64,000 nt of DNA from Stieleria mannarensis (GCF_014154935.1 NZ_JACEHH010000003.1:1-64000), one strand, 5' to 3'; positions 40,301 through 41,278 are shown, counted from the stretch's first letter. Translations and numbers: made by a program. Notes: generated by a model not told the origin, from the sequence alone.

Positions 40301-41278
40301 ATCGTCGGTCGCCGCAGTGATGACGATCGGTTGGGCTGTCGTCCCGACCGCATGGATCTTGCCCGGCGAGGATTGCAGGTAATAACTCCGCGGGACCTTG
40401 ATGACGGTCCCAGGTGCGACCGACAAGGTGACCGGATTGTTCTCGGCATCCTGCCCCACGATATAGTTTCCGCCATTGATCGCGATCGGCAGGGCGCCGT
40501 AGTCCCAGCTTCGATCCGAGGTCAACGTTCCCGATTGGATCGCGATTCGATCGCCGCCCGCGTTCCCCGATCCGCCACTGGCCGAAACACTCGGATCGGC
40601 ATCGATGTCAAAGTAGAACGGGACGCCCAGCGAATCGTTGGCGTTGACGTGATCGAGCGTCGGGCTGCCGGCACGAACGTTGATGCCGTTGGAATAGCCG
40701 TGACGAACCAAGACGTTGGTCAGACGCGTTTGCTCGGCCGGGTCCGATCCATCAAAGGACATCTCGATTGAACCGATTTGCCCGCCGCCGACTCCGTTGC
40801 CATCGGTATCACCGGCGTAACGAATTTCGACGTTTTCAAGCAGCGTGTTCGGTCCATCCAAATAAAGCGATTCCCAGTGACCCGGAAACGGAACTCCCTC
40901 CGATCCAGCCGTCAGGTCTTCACCGACGCTGTCGTCGAGCGTACTTGTGAAAACGATCGGTTGTCCGGGCAAGCCCTTGGCATCAATCGCCCCTGTCCCG
41001 GTCAGCCAACGTCCCGCTTCAAATTTGACGACCGTCTCAGGCTCAATCGTCAGTTTCGATCCGGCCGGAACCGTGACATCGCCGGTGACATGGATGGTTC
41101 CCGACCAGGTGTCGTCTCCCGCTAGCGTGCCCGAGACTTCGCGGGCAAGCAGTCGTCGGGCTTCCAGTGATTCGAGCCTGCTGCGGCGAGTCGGTGCTTT
41201 CCTCTTCTTGCGCTCTGTGGACAGGTTCTTGCGCTGTCTGGACGGGCGGACAGGTCCGCGTTTGCGCCACTGGAACAT
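4382..41278 (-). CDS. Giant LEPR-XLL / CARDB / RHS-repeat exoprotein with metzincin-like and dockerin tail
   Basis: One uninterrupted frame of about 12,298 codons. I start at ATG 41278 (MFQWRKRGPV), because LEPR-XLL proteins normally begin a few dozen residues before the motif; the frame stays open to an alternative start at 41365. Approximate residues, in order: LEPR-XLL 33-46; beta-helix repeats 50-1106; LamG-like 1188-1383; five SbsA/Big_5 Ig-like units with a PA14-like insert 1387-2125; 13 CARDB-like repeats 2128-3906; IPT-like 4010-4106; propeller 4767-5056; nine He_PIG/cadherin-like repeats 5260-6143; RHS-type leader 6327-6593; dockerin 6707-6765; Big_2-like 6860-7040; IPT 7303-7423; YVTN-like propeller 7437-7863; RHS/YD repeats 8027-10930; then a tail with HELGH at about 11891 and a dockerin pair 12203-12283. 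Exported and probably surface-bound (inference). Very few cysteines. The function is probably adhesion and/or contact delivery of a protease domain. Confidence 0.93.
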   Translation of the reverse strand: MFQWRKRGPVRPSRQRKNLSTERKKRKAPTRRSRLESLEARRLLAREVSGTLAGDDTWSGTIHVTGDVTVPAGSKLTIEPETVVKFEAGRWLTGTGAIDAKGLPGQPIVFTSTLDDSVGEDLTAGSEGVPFPGHWESLYLDGPNTLLENVEIRYAGDTDGNGVGGGQIGSIEMSFDGSDPAEQTRLTNVLVRHGYSNGINVRAGSPTLDHVNANDSLGVPFYFDIDADPSVSASGGSGNAGGDRIAIQSGTLTSDRSWDYGALPIAINGGNYIVGQDAENNPVTLSVAPGTVIKVPRSYYLQSSPGKIHAVGTTAQPIVITAATDDTIAGDSNGDADATSPYPGYWESIYLDSPGSRFENVEVRYAGDVDGNGVAGGQIGAFEIRYDNRDPSLQNRLHNVRISDGYSNGVNVRAGAPDLDTVHVEDSLGYPFYFDLDSDPATAQLTGRDNVAGDRIVLQSGTLTEDRTWDYGDLPLHIAPGDYVVGQDASSNPVTLTVAAGTVIKMSKSYYLQSRQGTIVANGTPSEPIVITAISDDSIGGDSEGDGNASTPYPGYWESVYLDGPNNVLENVEIRYAGDVDGNGVAGGQVGGIELRHTGDAPETQTQLTNVRISDGYSNGINLRDGDPVLQNIHVEDNFGVPFYFELDTDPQTSGLSGRGNLGGDQIAIQSGTLTENRTWDYGDLPIHLTAGDFYVGADAQSDPVTLTIAAGTVIKMPKSYFFESREGTIHAVAAADDPIVFTAATDDTVGGDSNRDRTATKPYPGYWESLYLIGPSNVLEHVQVRYAGDTDGNGIAGGQVGSIELYHDGNEPETQNRLSNVSVSYGYSNAINVRESTPTLENVHAFRNVGAAYYFELDADPSVTGLTGDGNLGGDRIAIQSGTLTQSRVWDYGDLPIHIINGNLTLGTDSQSTPADLEIAAGTVVKIDSAAYLWARDGALRAFGTPSQPIYFTAASDDTVGGDATGDGDATSPYPGFWESIYIDAAGSELANVIVRYAGDTDGNGIASGERQAIEVSTDMTLTNVDIESSYGGGVRIEGGANVTYTGGRLDSTTGSDNAARSAIAVVNGTLTATDLDILAHDGSGDIGIYVLNGQSANVSHSTFLGNSIAVRHDGTDPGLAFFQNNWWASSGGPHDPSSADGLINDNPAGQLVSDYVDYAGFLTSPPARAIGPRVVSMQRLDPTTAPVHHRYEATNNALDETGLHNGTPVGEASYGPGRSGGSSFLLDGDGDYINLGGWAPQDDWTVAAWVNPNSVAATGWVGLAGSQSSRRDWSISIYNGNYVAVFEFGQVVDSGIAATVGVWTHVAATLRDGMVHVFIDGVLKNSVAAPDYVPSTAGARLGSTTFDNAGFFDGRIDEVSIVDRGVSDQDIVSLRDSGTLTPFVPQDRFLVTFDRPIDPASFSVDDIHISGPSTVVAVDVESVSEYSALVTLSESLSNAGTYVISVGPNVTGTAGTLMDQDADALAGEPVDDVFQFSLLIDTFGPRVVSQSPSGSTGTVLSSIDITFNEPIDPDSLSADDIQLFDPAGVAAWDAYDPLEVIDGFSVSVVESTTAFSGLSGALAVIDDVNRHASTQSVNAPVINYGTSAGNFPSDQSIPLSGSDASYIVLDARATISIPTAGKWTFAVASDDGYRLDIDGRIGEFPTGRAIATDLHVFDFPAAGDYPLRMVMFNQTGGLGFELAAAEGEVAMFDASTFQLVGASAGLAVKTNPVPPASDIQILSVDPTDESNTTFKISFPPQPSDGDYLLVVDPNATDLQGNRHDQDNDGVGAEPVQDRYVSRITVARDPLRVVAQSPTTTINGAFEEFTVTFNVPIDPNSFATTDARVIGPGGEVTVTSIQQVDATTFRVNVQRTTEDGDYQIFVGPDITDPAGNRMDSDGDAVPGELEDRYVGSLQVAGGGPYVTGFSPLGTLGPGSDSAEVSFSEPVRLNSFTTEDIHFTGPNGAIAITSITPSGPRSYTLAFPAQTAGGTYTFAIGPNIDDFAGLPMDQDRDGIAGETGQDVFNTSFAIDAIGPSITAYTPDFVSKPYAFIDFTFDEAIVPGSFTPQDIAFTGPAGGIPVNQVVTMDVNKVRVSFGTQNNLGVYSFQVGPIITDLAGNRMDQDGDGNFGEPDDDFFRGTVTFAAPDLEVTAPVLPTAVQNGDLVTIEWTVENTGGASAANPWTDRIVLSADNVYGGADDRFLGSVTRAVDLAGGETYTASIQASIPFGIEGNFFVFVRTDHANQVYEDDTSNNTQATAITVAQADPPADLIVDAISIPAAAFIGDTLDVTWRVRNDGSATTLVDSWTDRLYLSTDNVRGNDIFLGSYTHTGNLAADASYTMSATPVIPAHVAVGDYCVLVETDATNRVDEPTAEDNNTASSLGTVNVALTPLPDLVSQGITIDSGTSPVSGEALTVHWTTRNEGDAATSGAWIERLYLSSDDALSNDDVALGQIAVTSGLAIGAQMENSLTVTLPDGVSGTHHLIVVPDADNSVNEGDGESTGNASLEFGITSFPYADLTVSEVIAPELLIGDPVDLTVTWTVENIGSGPGRQTGWTDRVVLSNDAILDDADDIVLGDFEHFGAVPVGQSYTRTEIIPLAARTSGRFTLFVQTDVGDVVYELDGHASNTGSPDKNVDITTAPYSDLFVESVSVSGGQSATAGLPLEISWTIGNRGIATTDRDTWTDYIYVSKDENGSGLRLVGSSTHGGALSVGDSYTRTEAFDLPRELDGQYYVFVRTGGPYEFLYAGNDASGGNQGRSDAVDVLFVPPTANLVVQEGSITVPDSPEGFLDGTQIEVGWTILNDSDDPNGITENGWTDRVYLQSTDGSQTFDLGRFTVADPLEPGKSVRRTELVRLPRAIGQFRLFVQSDVTNRVLEANELDNTSFSDPFQLNLKPRADLRVDVTSEYPAGVTAGTSIDVAFTVRNAGTADTPSGGSRWVDRVWLSSSASSTSGAILLGELQNGSALGYVGTTSGQATEYSTTASFPIPRALSGNWFVLVETDARNAVDEFPNDGNNRDAQAIAIDANPVPPPDLVADFINGPGDAFDDSSFTVRYKVTNRGAGVTDPGAWTDQLWLTLGLDGPNAARGDRFIGSFRHGGVLEVGQSYEAEATVRIPKGLTGQYFLTVYADGYRSVYEASFAENTNPDAPNDLDGNNYTSTPINILLTPPSDLRVRQLNVTTDQPIVGGQTVALDWTVDNIGPVATDRENWADAVYVSADDVFDSGDQLVFAIPHAGRLQPGDEYTQEVEFTLPPTAIGSHFFVRTNVDPRIALTEEAKFLEEVAAVLKRIESATGKPIGETEIGDLKQFSRSELLEILAGPTNTLVQVYEGPFTDNNVGAAQATVEDAIADLVVENVTASPTSKSGEPITVSWTVRNSGDAATDDVTQSVKQYVYLSKDPVFDASRAILVGSRAKVLSAPIAADGSYNASMVVASPPGSSGNWYAHVFANVDLYRGKPVLNAFAKSGFPHWPQYFAGKTWEAGRKSNNFASSDIIAIEYAEPNLVISNLSAVPTSPDSGSLMDVTFTVTNAGTRVTRVDQWHDRVYLSTDTSTDAYDIELGAFRRNGALGIGESYDVALQVRVPNNIGGEFHVIAETDATFVDRNAALYSLPYPIAEGWARLRGGGNKVQEFNDEGDNRDTVQLDVQFVPAPDLVIDSVDFISPDDRPSNVVEVGNDFTFTYTYSNDGGVIPDSQVPFYDRVYLSRDRLLDVSSDHFVRQIRRDEGLAAGQTGSITQTAWLPRGITGDYFIIVATDIPRSNRPDGEVIETNERNNITVSATPILIIQPPPSDLQVIDISTPTSGSVGDVLTVSWTVENRGDEKAQARIADAVYLSADNTWDIGDRFLGRVEPFSARTLQPGDSYTASLDFEVPAVLPDGYRVIVRTDIFDDVVEGENNRNNASTSADEVNITVPLLRLDIPLEEQLAVGVSRLFQLDVSPGQTIQVDLDSTTGVGRHELYAAHERLPSAFDFDAAYEGYLSADQSLVIPETLGGRYFVLARGGVRVDVEENDPRARLEYPVKMNATRVPFGITDVTPDSGGDDRYVTMTIRGAEFPEQAAVRLVRPTLAEFAPVSVSRIDATKIVAVFDLRDAPHGLYDVQVLHPDGRTAVDPYRFQVESADPLQVNVGVGGPSQIDLGATGSYGFAVQNLANVDTPYTLMEFAFPNVKNRRPDLIPGPAIEFASGVRGDSATVAPLFDSISTFDFSGVMPELNLSGVLTARGVAIDLPNQGVTEIGSAVTIYPGLRELLETDPEFLKNLSPFELDDLGFDFYVAAASTPMTADEYLEYQRGEATKLRDAILAADIDVPGSFLGRAQSALVSIAGDAEAFTTLYLQALVDSGLLRPEDTPPVADGQAENINSFFTVIGGLMGGETGAGIVDDAGTALASASDNLSALIELIRGFYGHTADATGGGSVANFEDFDQGLSNPTSFVTFTLRAGPPPLFEAGEIADEIAFDLDDLGNQVGDSTTLTGPTGFGDQNFVPVATPLPYTVETTYDSDSVDAAREIRILVPLDDTLDERSFQVADIQLGGRSISLPAGRPNFVGEFDLTETDGYVLQVTAGVDANTRVASYLLRAIDGRDGLPPVDPAIGLLQPGEQVTVGFWAAANDVVAAGDVDPLATGDEIQMTARSIIDGGAEVDSRVSLATLDAFAPTSTVTTTAIGGNQFEVSWTATDDAGGSGVAAYSLLVSRDGGTRYRSVLYRTDQTSYVYQADPDEQPLFLVRGIDNAGNVEPVAQGVRVPRLVPEINLGSAPSVSVIQPVVIPKAEARPGTVADRLFAEAAFGIPSQISATQPSKFTRVIRPLAAERFATIPGESGAGVGALAMAVGLDGTIYVSGGPGRNELYTVGQASSGASNAIDRLEAYPTTTPIYELAFDASGQLWASTGGEGLLQLDPNTGAVLDRIGAGIALGIAAIPGETALYVSTTGGISRFNTATRKLTPFSEIRVDSMAVAADGTLYGTAWPEGGEVLRFDFRGRAESIATVSGGAESIAFGPVGSILEGALLVGHETEGSVTVLDPLSLRQTKIATGGRGRVEGIQPIDDGRFLVARGDQVDVFFTVAAPRVIETRIAEGMNRAELVFDVALTNNVSDPAGGNNPVNYTLRNKQTGESVNIGAVRYDKATRSSQLLFETLSPAEYELTVSSTVESEQGVPIGGDGFTTTFRVFEDVSISTRVSYSNTRINRADGTLLFDVMVSNSADFDIAGPINVVFDELGDHSVVFFDNDNQPAGVNGYQVLADGTVLGAHSNSQWHTVTVANPNLLDLNFNPRILATLPPNQLPVFASAPALVATAQTPYEYVAEADDPDGATITYVLAGGPKDATVDPNTGVVDWSPGRDAAPKAEFELRAYDARGAYKRQTWIVDVSGANRPPVIAPIEDVFATEGDLIEVPVSGFDPDGDDLFYFADNLPPGAVFDPFGQALRWRPGGDQAGVYDNVTLITSDGFVETSVSFQVVIANNNVAPTVAPVAPRTINEGDEITFTVFADDADGDDLRYLSPNLPPGAFLDPNTGIFEWTPGFDQHGVYELNLYVDDGTVLAPTQTVLTVNNLNGPVRFPAMDPVEIFEGQSFQLRVAAFDPEFPVAPVTPSANTEDFFVDYESFLPDLTYVVTGLPAGASYDDTTQLLTWTPDFNDSGQYDITFQASDDGDGTGVPTTDSVTLSLTVADANFPPQIVDVAAQSVAVGQTLDIPISASDFEGAPLAFGVTFSGATQLRDFATFTDNGDGTGLLSLAPQPGDRGDILVTVTATETTGPLPLKSTIEFTLQVTSPNEPPNFTPFFDSVALVDSQFLIDLLVSDDDQDALTVTATGLPAGASLIDTGVYGRHQFNWTPTAADSGTHTISFTVTDSGNGDDALKLTDTRTITLNVRDNNARPNLDPIGQQTIAEGQTLQLTASASDPDNDPVFFKAGLVVGGVVGHLPGGATFDGQSGQFRWTPSQTQAGTYRIRITASDGAGSRSEDVVVTVTNSNQAPTLSTLPRLFTREGDQLVFTLTAGDPDGETLIYSFDGTAPNGFEFDPAGRTVIWDVDFDSAGNYTFPFSVTDPSGAKDSVDVSVTVSETNRAPVIDAPQLRNAQIGSLLEIPIIATDPDGDTITLAASDLPAGATLDADDVIRWTAASFQAGTFTVRLTADDGEMSTVRPLTIVASLDPVGPKVQILTTPSFPATPGQPITIQPIADSDVELSSTTLSIDGTPITLDALGRGTFVAAAPGRFNATAVVTDAEGRATTITKPVFVRDPSDFAAPVIEVLQLAPPVFTESRDLIVNISDTGLAEYRIELIPKGGGSARLIGQGTTSITQNVEVDPAKFSNGFYTLRVTASDFGGMTSTFDHDIEINSSDKSGSLFESAMDLSVMLGGITVPITRVHDSLTISEDDSAFGTHWTLPLLDPRLSLDLGDDSDAAFAAMTDDVRIYLTLPDGQRVGFSFAPAVTSSGSVTTFAPAWQADAGVDWTLESFSANLRQAGSGYYVVGSGLPYSPTLVPAGDTVFTLTSPSGETFAYSAKKVSDTFSLERITAADGSASLRVTDSGIVAPSGERLTIVRDSDGRISELVGPAGEHLVYRYDAEGRLAVAIDASNGDRTFYGYDTDSRLTTISPNTTLGQSISYDADGSVDTTTSIQPHLGGTRQILAAPITGTPGNAADTYTFTITEGELRSSPTGAITIGVDVVGAVGEIVDLVAGTSVDNGSRSVRTYSIQDPGTYSVLISGAASAAYTVNLYAAGDLNGDRQVDGLDQTLLTAAFGSIRTDANYLESADADRDGDVDALDRSALESAFGWIANQAPVIVLPALPIEIRNGQSVPLDLTAFSSDPENDALFAVASSVAGVDVRNLGGGLAVVGSTGSIGQTGSIDVAAHDGILSSAATSMSTSTVAAGFVKLEIGSRERLMSPGDVALISVQGVRPDGSVVELLPGEASFSSTAGDVAWVTDRGLVTAGIAGTGVITVTAAGLSAALAVEVGTRAERLVEVFPTSYAMTAGEAREIVVRERLLDEIIDISPSVTGTVYVPENTSVVSVDAEGNLVAVSEGTTRVTVINGGRATVIDILVASAATGTVSIGADGGLVSDGTGVVVGVPASAVDAARDFSVQRVQEGDLPYSVPGGFKFAAGVTITGDEVATDLPLSLAIPAPPTASPGDEFFLMQPVDVVLEGGVVEQSWRYVDSMVVGADGIARTTSPPNIGVGARTWNNGSSAIFKPSPVAAYAMTAPDLSGYLALRSDLQIREKQYNDYSAQRFPGVVSFDQATGPDAGDPEKRFYASAGPFGDIFLPVVAEFDYDMKYHAAQPEGLVLLETNRVRVSEGEIQQGLFPLKPRLIAATLKAPTITSAEIVSSSNNEEPQLKLTGKDFLFQSPYADAGPLGTRVADLFVTFEIGGRDTFDADGNVFPVGGLDYTVDGSELTGDATSLTVPIPQGVLVGASTITVTRPNNAPLDGKFGRQIFTSNPVTPVTQGRFAFVPAGGADTVTVYDLFATQPYQGNDKLVPKVVAVIPLGAGRTDVDPNGLAPRKSVVSPDGTRVYVTLQRSGEIAVIDAVALQEADLITEDDPRVPDDVNKDGVQPIDLPSGAQPFDAVVDPQGHYLFVSDFRHPIIYVIDINPYSPTFHELVDSIDLPEMEVPRGLRGLAVETDGSALMVTAPSGTIFESAPANRSGKVLRIDLNPLRDANTRKLVSGSGEQSKAPPIDGRLIFDKQLPDAITEVGPNPYDITATDEVGVFLIVDRSASGQGFGVLRRGTEVFDYQFVDLNPFGRIPRLVEGRDTQAFGVRNAQSVEFVPANLFKDAIGKEHPSYALITGFKKFTSGDPMSDPSLGVFDAYNPLFEQWINGVPVSRSTINESIVAGGNIGIIRKPTGDFDSLVDEPRLVAATRTIEAGFPDNVAVSAATGIALASFTAKNTVFGYDTASAISLIEEYSERGVLEPWGQYPNGEPPENSIAELSTILRGPLSTVPIDAVSPQVGIAADYRFFADNEPGERPSVGYGVPPIDPFGNGPPNLYAPLGTDRGPRGISIQPTLKGNLIGLSPTPYNQTPSLQSFPNQAADVETGIQSSAEIQTGAFHETHSLVTYQSQGQIRGLNLHYDSLRAETRLIHYFAIPQADKIDKTGDPRIAVSLSARNADAVFQADSKPNDEVLEQLRDAGLSENTFFTKLPSKVEGDSQYGLGIPFDLSEAASGLYTLSMDYQIVREQGGRLVPERVQTQTEPLAVVNSRKGAFGAGWGLEGYLELFEGDGGVLLVDGNGTEQIFLAPEEFGQAYTPLALDYSELKQDANGRFTRRMLDGTVYQFDADNRLSVVRDRHGNETRFTHRDGRLTSVTDPVGLVTMFGYSGDQVTSITDPAGRVTRFEYSGDQLTKITDPDQTFRTFNYDSLPYEPDRDARPLTGLITSQVFKRGNANDPLDDDFNETVSYDGIGRVNGGERIDGKTFTLSPSQSFAVLKVADASNYDSAPKLEIVASPERRAEPDRPEAEKCGIDPDHNNDETLGYRAGATYTDFRGNKVEYEVTGFGQLTKVEDDLGVVRRFDRSAAGGQMIAEIDALSNVVCFVYDAFGNIIERTDFPGGPDSGVAVKTEYEFDLAKNNQLVRITEGISQGTYGRETIHTLNVVGDAITVTTTVPDAPEGNPTSTVKKFSFTASGLPSSVEDGLGNVTSYTYDTLERMKTTVFTDGTMTFDYDGLEGNLARTVDPAGDVVEMTYDPMNRVLTTTNFLQDVQYTSTSDYDAQGNPILQTDRNETQTTFAYGVMNRPIERIDDAGELNYVSQFAYDLTGLTPDYSIERNPSYSYRIIKNPRGYYTTEVYDKHNLLIHQYDELGRQTTFTYDAARRHEDDLLPGGVFIDRTLDGRGRIESETGPTVEVSHFEHDNLDRLTRVVEENDATEDRITQYFYNVFDSVGLQIDAEGHYLRTYHDLAGNPTQTIEAAESDDPFATVFGYDTRNRVDSITYNGAASESFTYFPDGNIETRTDRRGFTTQFEYDALDRQIEITNAEDEITHLFYDGNGNVIATVDGRAGGNRDNTEFRSEMDYDGLNRMISSTDPLGNMTTYTYDAVGNLLTEVDPRGNEDGADAADYTSTYFYDPINRMFRAEYPTGVIKEFDFDAVGYQFYEHTFGGQNSTNSNLTINTYDKSGRLRKVVDGEGNTTRYDYDQIGNLVQLIDDRGADHRTEFKYDLLGREIERKIAPGSDEEAIWGTDYNPLGLVETNIDPTGLRVEFGYDDLKHMETRTRNGLVDRFVYDAAGNLMSQTDPRGDFYTTNYDYDKVGRLVKEFGPSGTPDNPVPYEIVTDYDDAGNMTSVSDPRNVEWKTTFTYDAAGRVTSETDALGFTAYYEYDAVGNRTEIRGPESSGESDDTYLVTQYFDGLNQLIGITEPADSDAATTAGYTTCFAYDALGNVIATGDPRNGASSCDGSIPSGEIVTTRVYDSLSRLKERTDAAGNVEKRDYDPVGNLTEMIDARGYMTTYHYDRLGHQKLETRQAGEQGELFAVTQYKYDAVGNLVRQVDPRGDRYWTEFKYDDLHRLMETHVNTFDAAESDQVLVTKYTHDDAGNVESVTDPRGDFFKVEYTHDAKNRVVSQSTNTGAENTPGPRSVRTYVYDAAGNQTSVVDPRGAYYTSTMTYDERGMLREISQPTGSENAPGAPAVTTYDYDAAGRTQTIQLPWVNTPTERGIVSYEYTPRGLLSAEIDAEDNRIEYSYDAAGNLEVTTRFGDEFSETKIETVFPDALGRTERVIDADGRESRLFYDENSNLIRVVGPTLDQDGLPHEQSWTYDALNFQLTHTDTEDHTTVNQNDFVGNVIATTDGRGEFFTTFIKYDARNLVLETRRPAGESIDSGQYLVDQYDYDGVGNQVRHIDPRGPAYATTAIYDTMNHPVETSRASGEFGSPSQHVDKFQYDVAGNRIAYIDPRGEQFISRYTVDFAGRTLTSEYPSGDIGTTDTVIDRKRYDAMGNVVQHVGIGGEDYVTTYRYDLLGRMVLMTDPIGESEESVYDAFGNLVTLTTTLGQTQFRYDKLDRNVLTVDALGQESQSRYESGGSKRIDTNPRGYESTTVVDGLGRIIEHTDEIGNTATTQYDAVGNPIEAVDPRGIKTVNRFDARNLLIASTKAAETDEALTYTMQYDVMGNLVAETDPRGQYFTVDYFYDNLNRLTEVHMPAGVPGEPGISTPGYEDKLVRKISYTALGSVASESSVRGDFYTNVFTYDRQNRLVKIDAQVGTPDSPEAVTVLNEYNNAGNIVSTTDANGFVTNSDYDLKGRVILQEVLTDDPAAGSAGKFVNRWKYINRADGYAVQYFDAAGNLDTETIYDALGRAVSVTSRFDEDATMRYDANNNLIAETSGSVSFTYDYDPLDRRDTATDADGNTSRFEYDANGNLTKTFDAFGVLIDHSDYDLHNRRKTYTNALDETTRYEYDDAGNLTSVTDSADNVTTMDHDATDRMIRETTSQGVREYVMDPAGNIIETTDRNGRRTLYTYNGRNQVLRERWLDDNDDVIFEVNNIYDAGGRLISTTDPNSSVSYQLSGDVLGNPSSETTDAVPGIDPIEVSYTRNILGQTAQQSVRVGTADPLLTETYSYQAATDRLESIRQTGTAVTNKEVKFEYATGLGSISRIERYDDRSSQSLLDTTLTYDSRGFLDVLRHVNSASAISEYDLAYDIAGNIELISGTFDDAIYSYDDQYQLRSVTHTATELDDEIYEYGANGQRIASTHHGTAYQTDDQNELLSAGDLAYEYDDEGNLITSTNVDDSTVDRYAWDHRNRLIQVETYDENNTLVRVVQYGYDPLDRRVSRSIDDTPGDSNGPQIEYFTYVDGKVAIKWVDVDGGGASLPEVDTTYLQGPEVDLVLAQDFGDAGYQWLVTDHQNTVREITDADGNLLTHFWIDSFGRVLGQTVEGFSSDYLFAGREYDYETGLYYMRARYFDPQVGRFISVDPIGFASGESNLYRYVENNPVNLRDPSGLSLFANPFRNAVQAAQRPIGPVDSLDTAKFVIGAVNGAIDASIQSGIELANTFVFDPIRMATGQAPEGQLWTQAVVHGNYTEAGKLIGPMVLGLVPGIGPALAAVAGAAINAHDFQESFLKTTTAYYGGDGRGFGEAMTEVYSGAKDLGGIGTAYSTVKSVGYNALGGNSIRHGAKADAGETRSMAKAQERAAQGQTTDVAQRVQHKHDAINAEPTNSAPTAPRNRSAWETLYSGAKSLHSSYVKMRGYYDKAKATYNGVRDHFNDPEVQRDYYEKLETAEKFYNNVKGKVEYLRKKFNERPKPTTHDAVKNASIASRLLAAAKQLDPSNLFPGKTHPVDRLEQAKPKDRVYTGDDALRLAARVRELSGVPTFTDSSRKTAIETLVAQQVEKGHSADTIRSLIGDMQKTLGSGAPGFMDRHRVANKFSGSQQYHHMLKVLEETAVRQKGKPNGDIAAGVLRIVRDGDAGGKVVHQLSDSGTKIDFQDVGRDFFQATEIRYLMAQSNSTLDFINTLSGPGPFAGRQDAANALGTVSQLLDSEFFVLGAKGSFLENTKLTSFGDGLNAIRAEAATYASAIGRNGAAIADAVATKIVGILDNFINPGVAVKTKKNAFKASGNPNSADLDIRHRGLEDFITGIGGRNQLFAHDVIDPVSKNLAVHPSELNNSAPRVRLGLDKSGGLQLQYFNVPKHKMGTFHRSKEFQQFAKNLDEFVRKGEQIALVTQAAGIELDFVAWVGRNGMLETSAKGLHTDPEFHIRMGATGVSYNAKTGTTAFTSESGSQFTDARRTTIYKKAYLPVINAVGRVFNRDLNLIASDEPSAIYGPVDVRISADTQSAPNRSAGLKTGVSQAAGDIEFQLSKDEAIGDTAAFSQILEAAAMYWKAELGIPYDVSVKIDVTDLKGGRLASAIPESFENGTLTASILIDDNAAGRQWFIDPTPLDDREFSNAEPVNGYDLLTVVSHELGHLLGFGQWHPGFASITQGIESTAPFIVTAGNEFTLLPGGNEMDSARHGELLMAATLRAGTRKLPGAETDILTDAYNRATLTESNFDSFANANYVHQDGHDGVPLGFVLMADSVASAYVTGPAVGLTNEDFEQANETADDFAWDVIGDISIDAGDAIITEDVGMISDLSQTFVVPNGINTISFTLTGISMDVGGVADGNAVHPPEVFEVALMDSVNATSWMGEMPKLPGGDALLSIQADGTVYFADGVTVEGVNRSGRLGDLTQPIDVVISLPPEASGQAATLMFDLVGFDADHSQVQVSNILLEASNGWQNPINQYDVDDNGFVRPLDALVVLNELARASVYHRSTYKLFEITATVGPPSFYDVNGDGFITPRDALRVINEVARQQAAEPEAFDEAIGELLDEL
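4430..4670 (-). other. C-terminal dockerin pair of the giant protein
   Basis: Two EF-hand-like loops, YDVDDNGFVRPLDALVVLNE and YDVNGDGFITPRDALRVINE, are separated by about 25 residues. Each has the DxxxxGxxxxxDAL calcium-loop pattern of type I dockerins. In cellulosomes such pairs bind cohesins. In planctomycetes they occur at the ends of many secreted giants and the partner is unknown. No cohesin is visible in the window. Confidence 0.75.
5550..5950 (-). other. Metzincin-like metalloprotease domain inside the giant protein
   Basis: The segment has YDLLTVVSHELGHLLGFGQW followed by HPGF, preceded by a matrixin-like region (AAAMYWKAELGIPYDV, then DLKGGRLASAIP). HExxHxxG gives two zinc-ligand histidines and the catalytic glutamate (first His codon at 5606-5608). 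The usual third ligand in HExxHxxGxxH is Gln here, with the next His two residues later. The role would be zinc-dependent proteolysis outside the cell. Activity is uncertain because of the shifted third His. Confidence 0.7.
8490..17200 (-). repeat. RHS/YD-repeat block and RHS core of the giant protein
   Basis: About 2,900 residues of YD repeats (for example YDALGNVIATGD, YDAAGNLMSQTDPRG) end in a canonical RHS core: YLFAGREYDYETGLYYMRAR followed by YFDPQVGRFISVDPIG and NPVNLRDPSGLS. In known RHS/TcC/teneurin proteins these repeats spiral into a closed shell around the C-terminal effector, and the core motif with paired DPxG aspartates performs autocleavage. By analogy, the roughly 1,370 residues after DPSGL (8490 down to 4382) would be the released or displayed part. 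Confidence 0.9.
20985..21160 (-). other. Internal dockerin-like pair
   Basis: GDLNGDRQVDGLDQTLLTAA and ADADRDGDVDALDRSALESA are two calcium-loop helices of dockerin type I. They sit directly after the first RHS-type segment and before Big_2-like and propeller domains. A dockerin in the middle of a chain is unusual and suggests fusion of two ancestral proteins. Confidence 0.7.
21500..22300 (-). other. First, isolated RHS-type leader segment
   Basis: GGITVPITRVHDSL, the GTHWTLPLLDPRLSL stretch and three YD-like units (VYRYDAEGRLAVAIDASNGD, FYGYDTDSRL, ISYDADGSVD) form a short RHS entry that stops abruptly. It lies some 1,430 residues before the main RHS block and is followed by the internal dockerin. 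Confidence 0.7.
22850..25500 (-). repeat. Nine He_PIG/cadherin-like repeats
   Basis: Units of about 90-100 residues share the pattern: Pro-rich entry, DPDGDxLxY, LPxGAxxD, then a WTPG-like motif (for example FADDADGDDLRYL, FEWTPGFDQHGVY). They are immunoglobulin-like calcium-binding spacers typical of bacterial adhesins and give length and rigidity. Confidence 0.8.
29560..34895 (-). repeat. Thirteen CARDB-like repeats
   Basis: Each unit of about 130-140 residues begins (A/P)DLxV, contains a V(E/R)N(T/D)G motif and W.DR(V/I)(Y/V)LS, and ends in FVxT(D/N). Examples are PDLEVTAPVLPTAVQNGDLV and PPADLIVDAISIPAAAF. CARDB domains are beta-sandwich modules of bacterial cell-adhesion proteins. Sequence divergence between units is substantial, so this is an old duplication series. 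Confidence 0.8.
34905..37120 (-). repeat. Five SbsA/Big_5 Ig-like units with a PA14-like insertion
   Basis: Units share VTFDRPIDPASFSVDDI-like entries (FNEPIDPDSLSADDIQL, FNVPIDPNSFATTDARV) and close with D.AGNRMDQDGDGxxGEP, an aspartate-rich motif likely to bind calcium. The second unit is interrupted near 36600-36200 by a PA14-like carbohydrate-binding region (WTFAVASDDGYRLDIDGRIG). Confidence 0.7.
37130..37715 (-). other. LamG/concanavalin-like domain
   Basis: SFLLDGDGDYINLGGW, DDWTVAAWVNPNS, WTHVAATLRDGMVHVFIDG and FFDGRIDEVSI are the four hallmark strands of the LamG-like jelly-roll fold, which usually binds carbohydrate or protein ligands on surfaces. Confidence 0.8.
37960..41130 (-). 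repeat. Five tandem beta-helix repeats of about 630 bp
   Basis: Each repeat has WDYGDLPI, VTLxVAxGTVIK, SYYLQSxxGTI, a TAATDDTIxGDSNGDxDAT motif, PYPGYWESIYLDGP and a VEIRYAGDVDGNGVAGGQ-like strand run. Period marks (WDYG) fall near 40500, 39865, 39235 and 38600. The repeats look like parallel right-handed beta-helix coils with aspartate-rich, calcium-binding turns. They are more alike than the CARDB units, implying recent tandem duplication. Confidence 0.85.

Noticed and set aside
39323-40771. Plus-strand frame of 482 codons opposite the beta-helix repeats
   Set aside because: Repetitive antisense shadow; its apparent repeats mirror the 630-bp repeats of the real gene.
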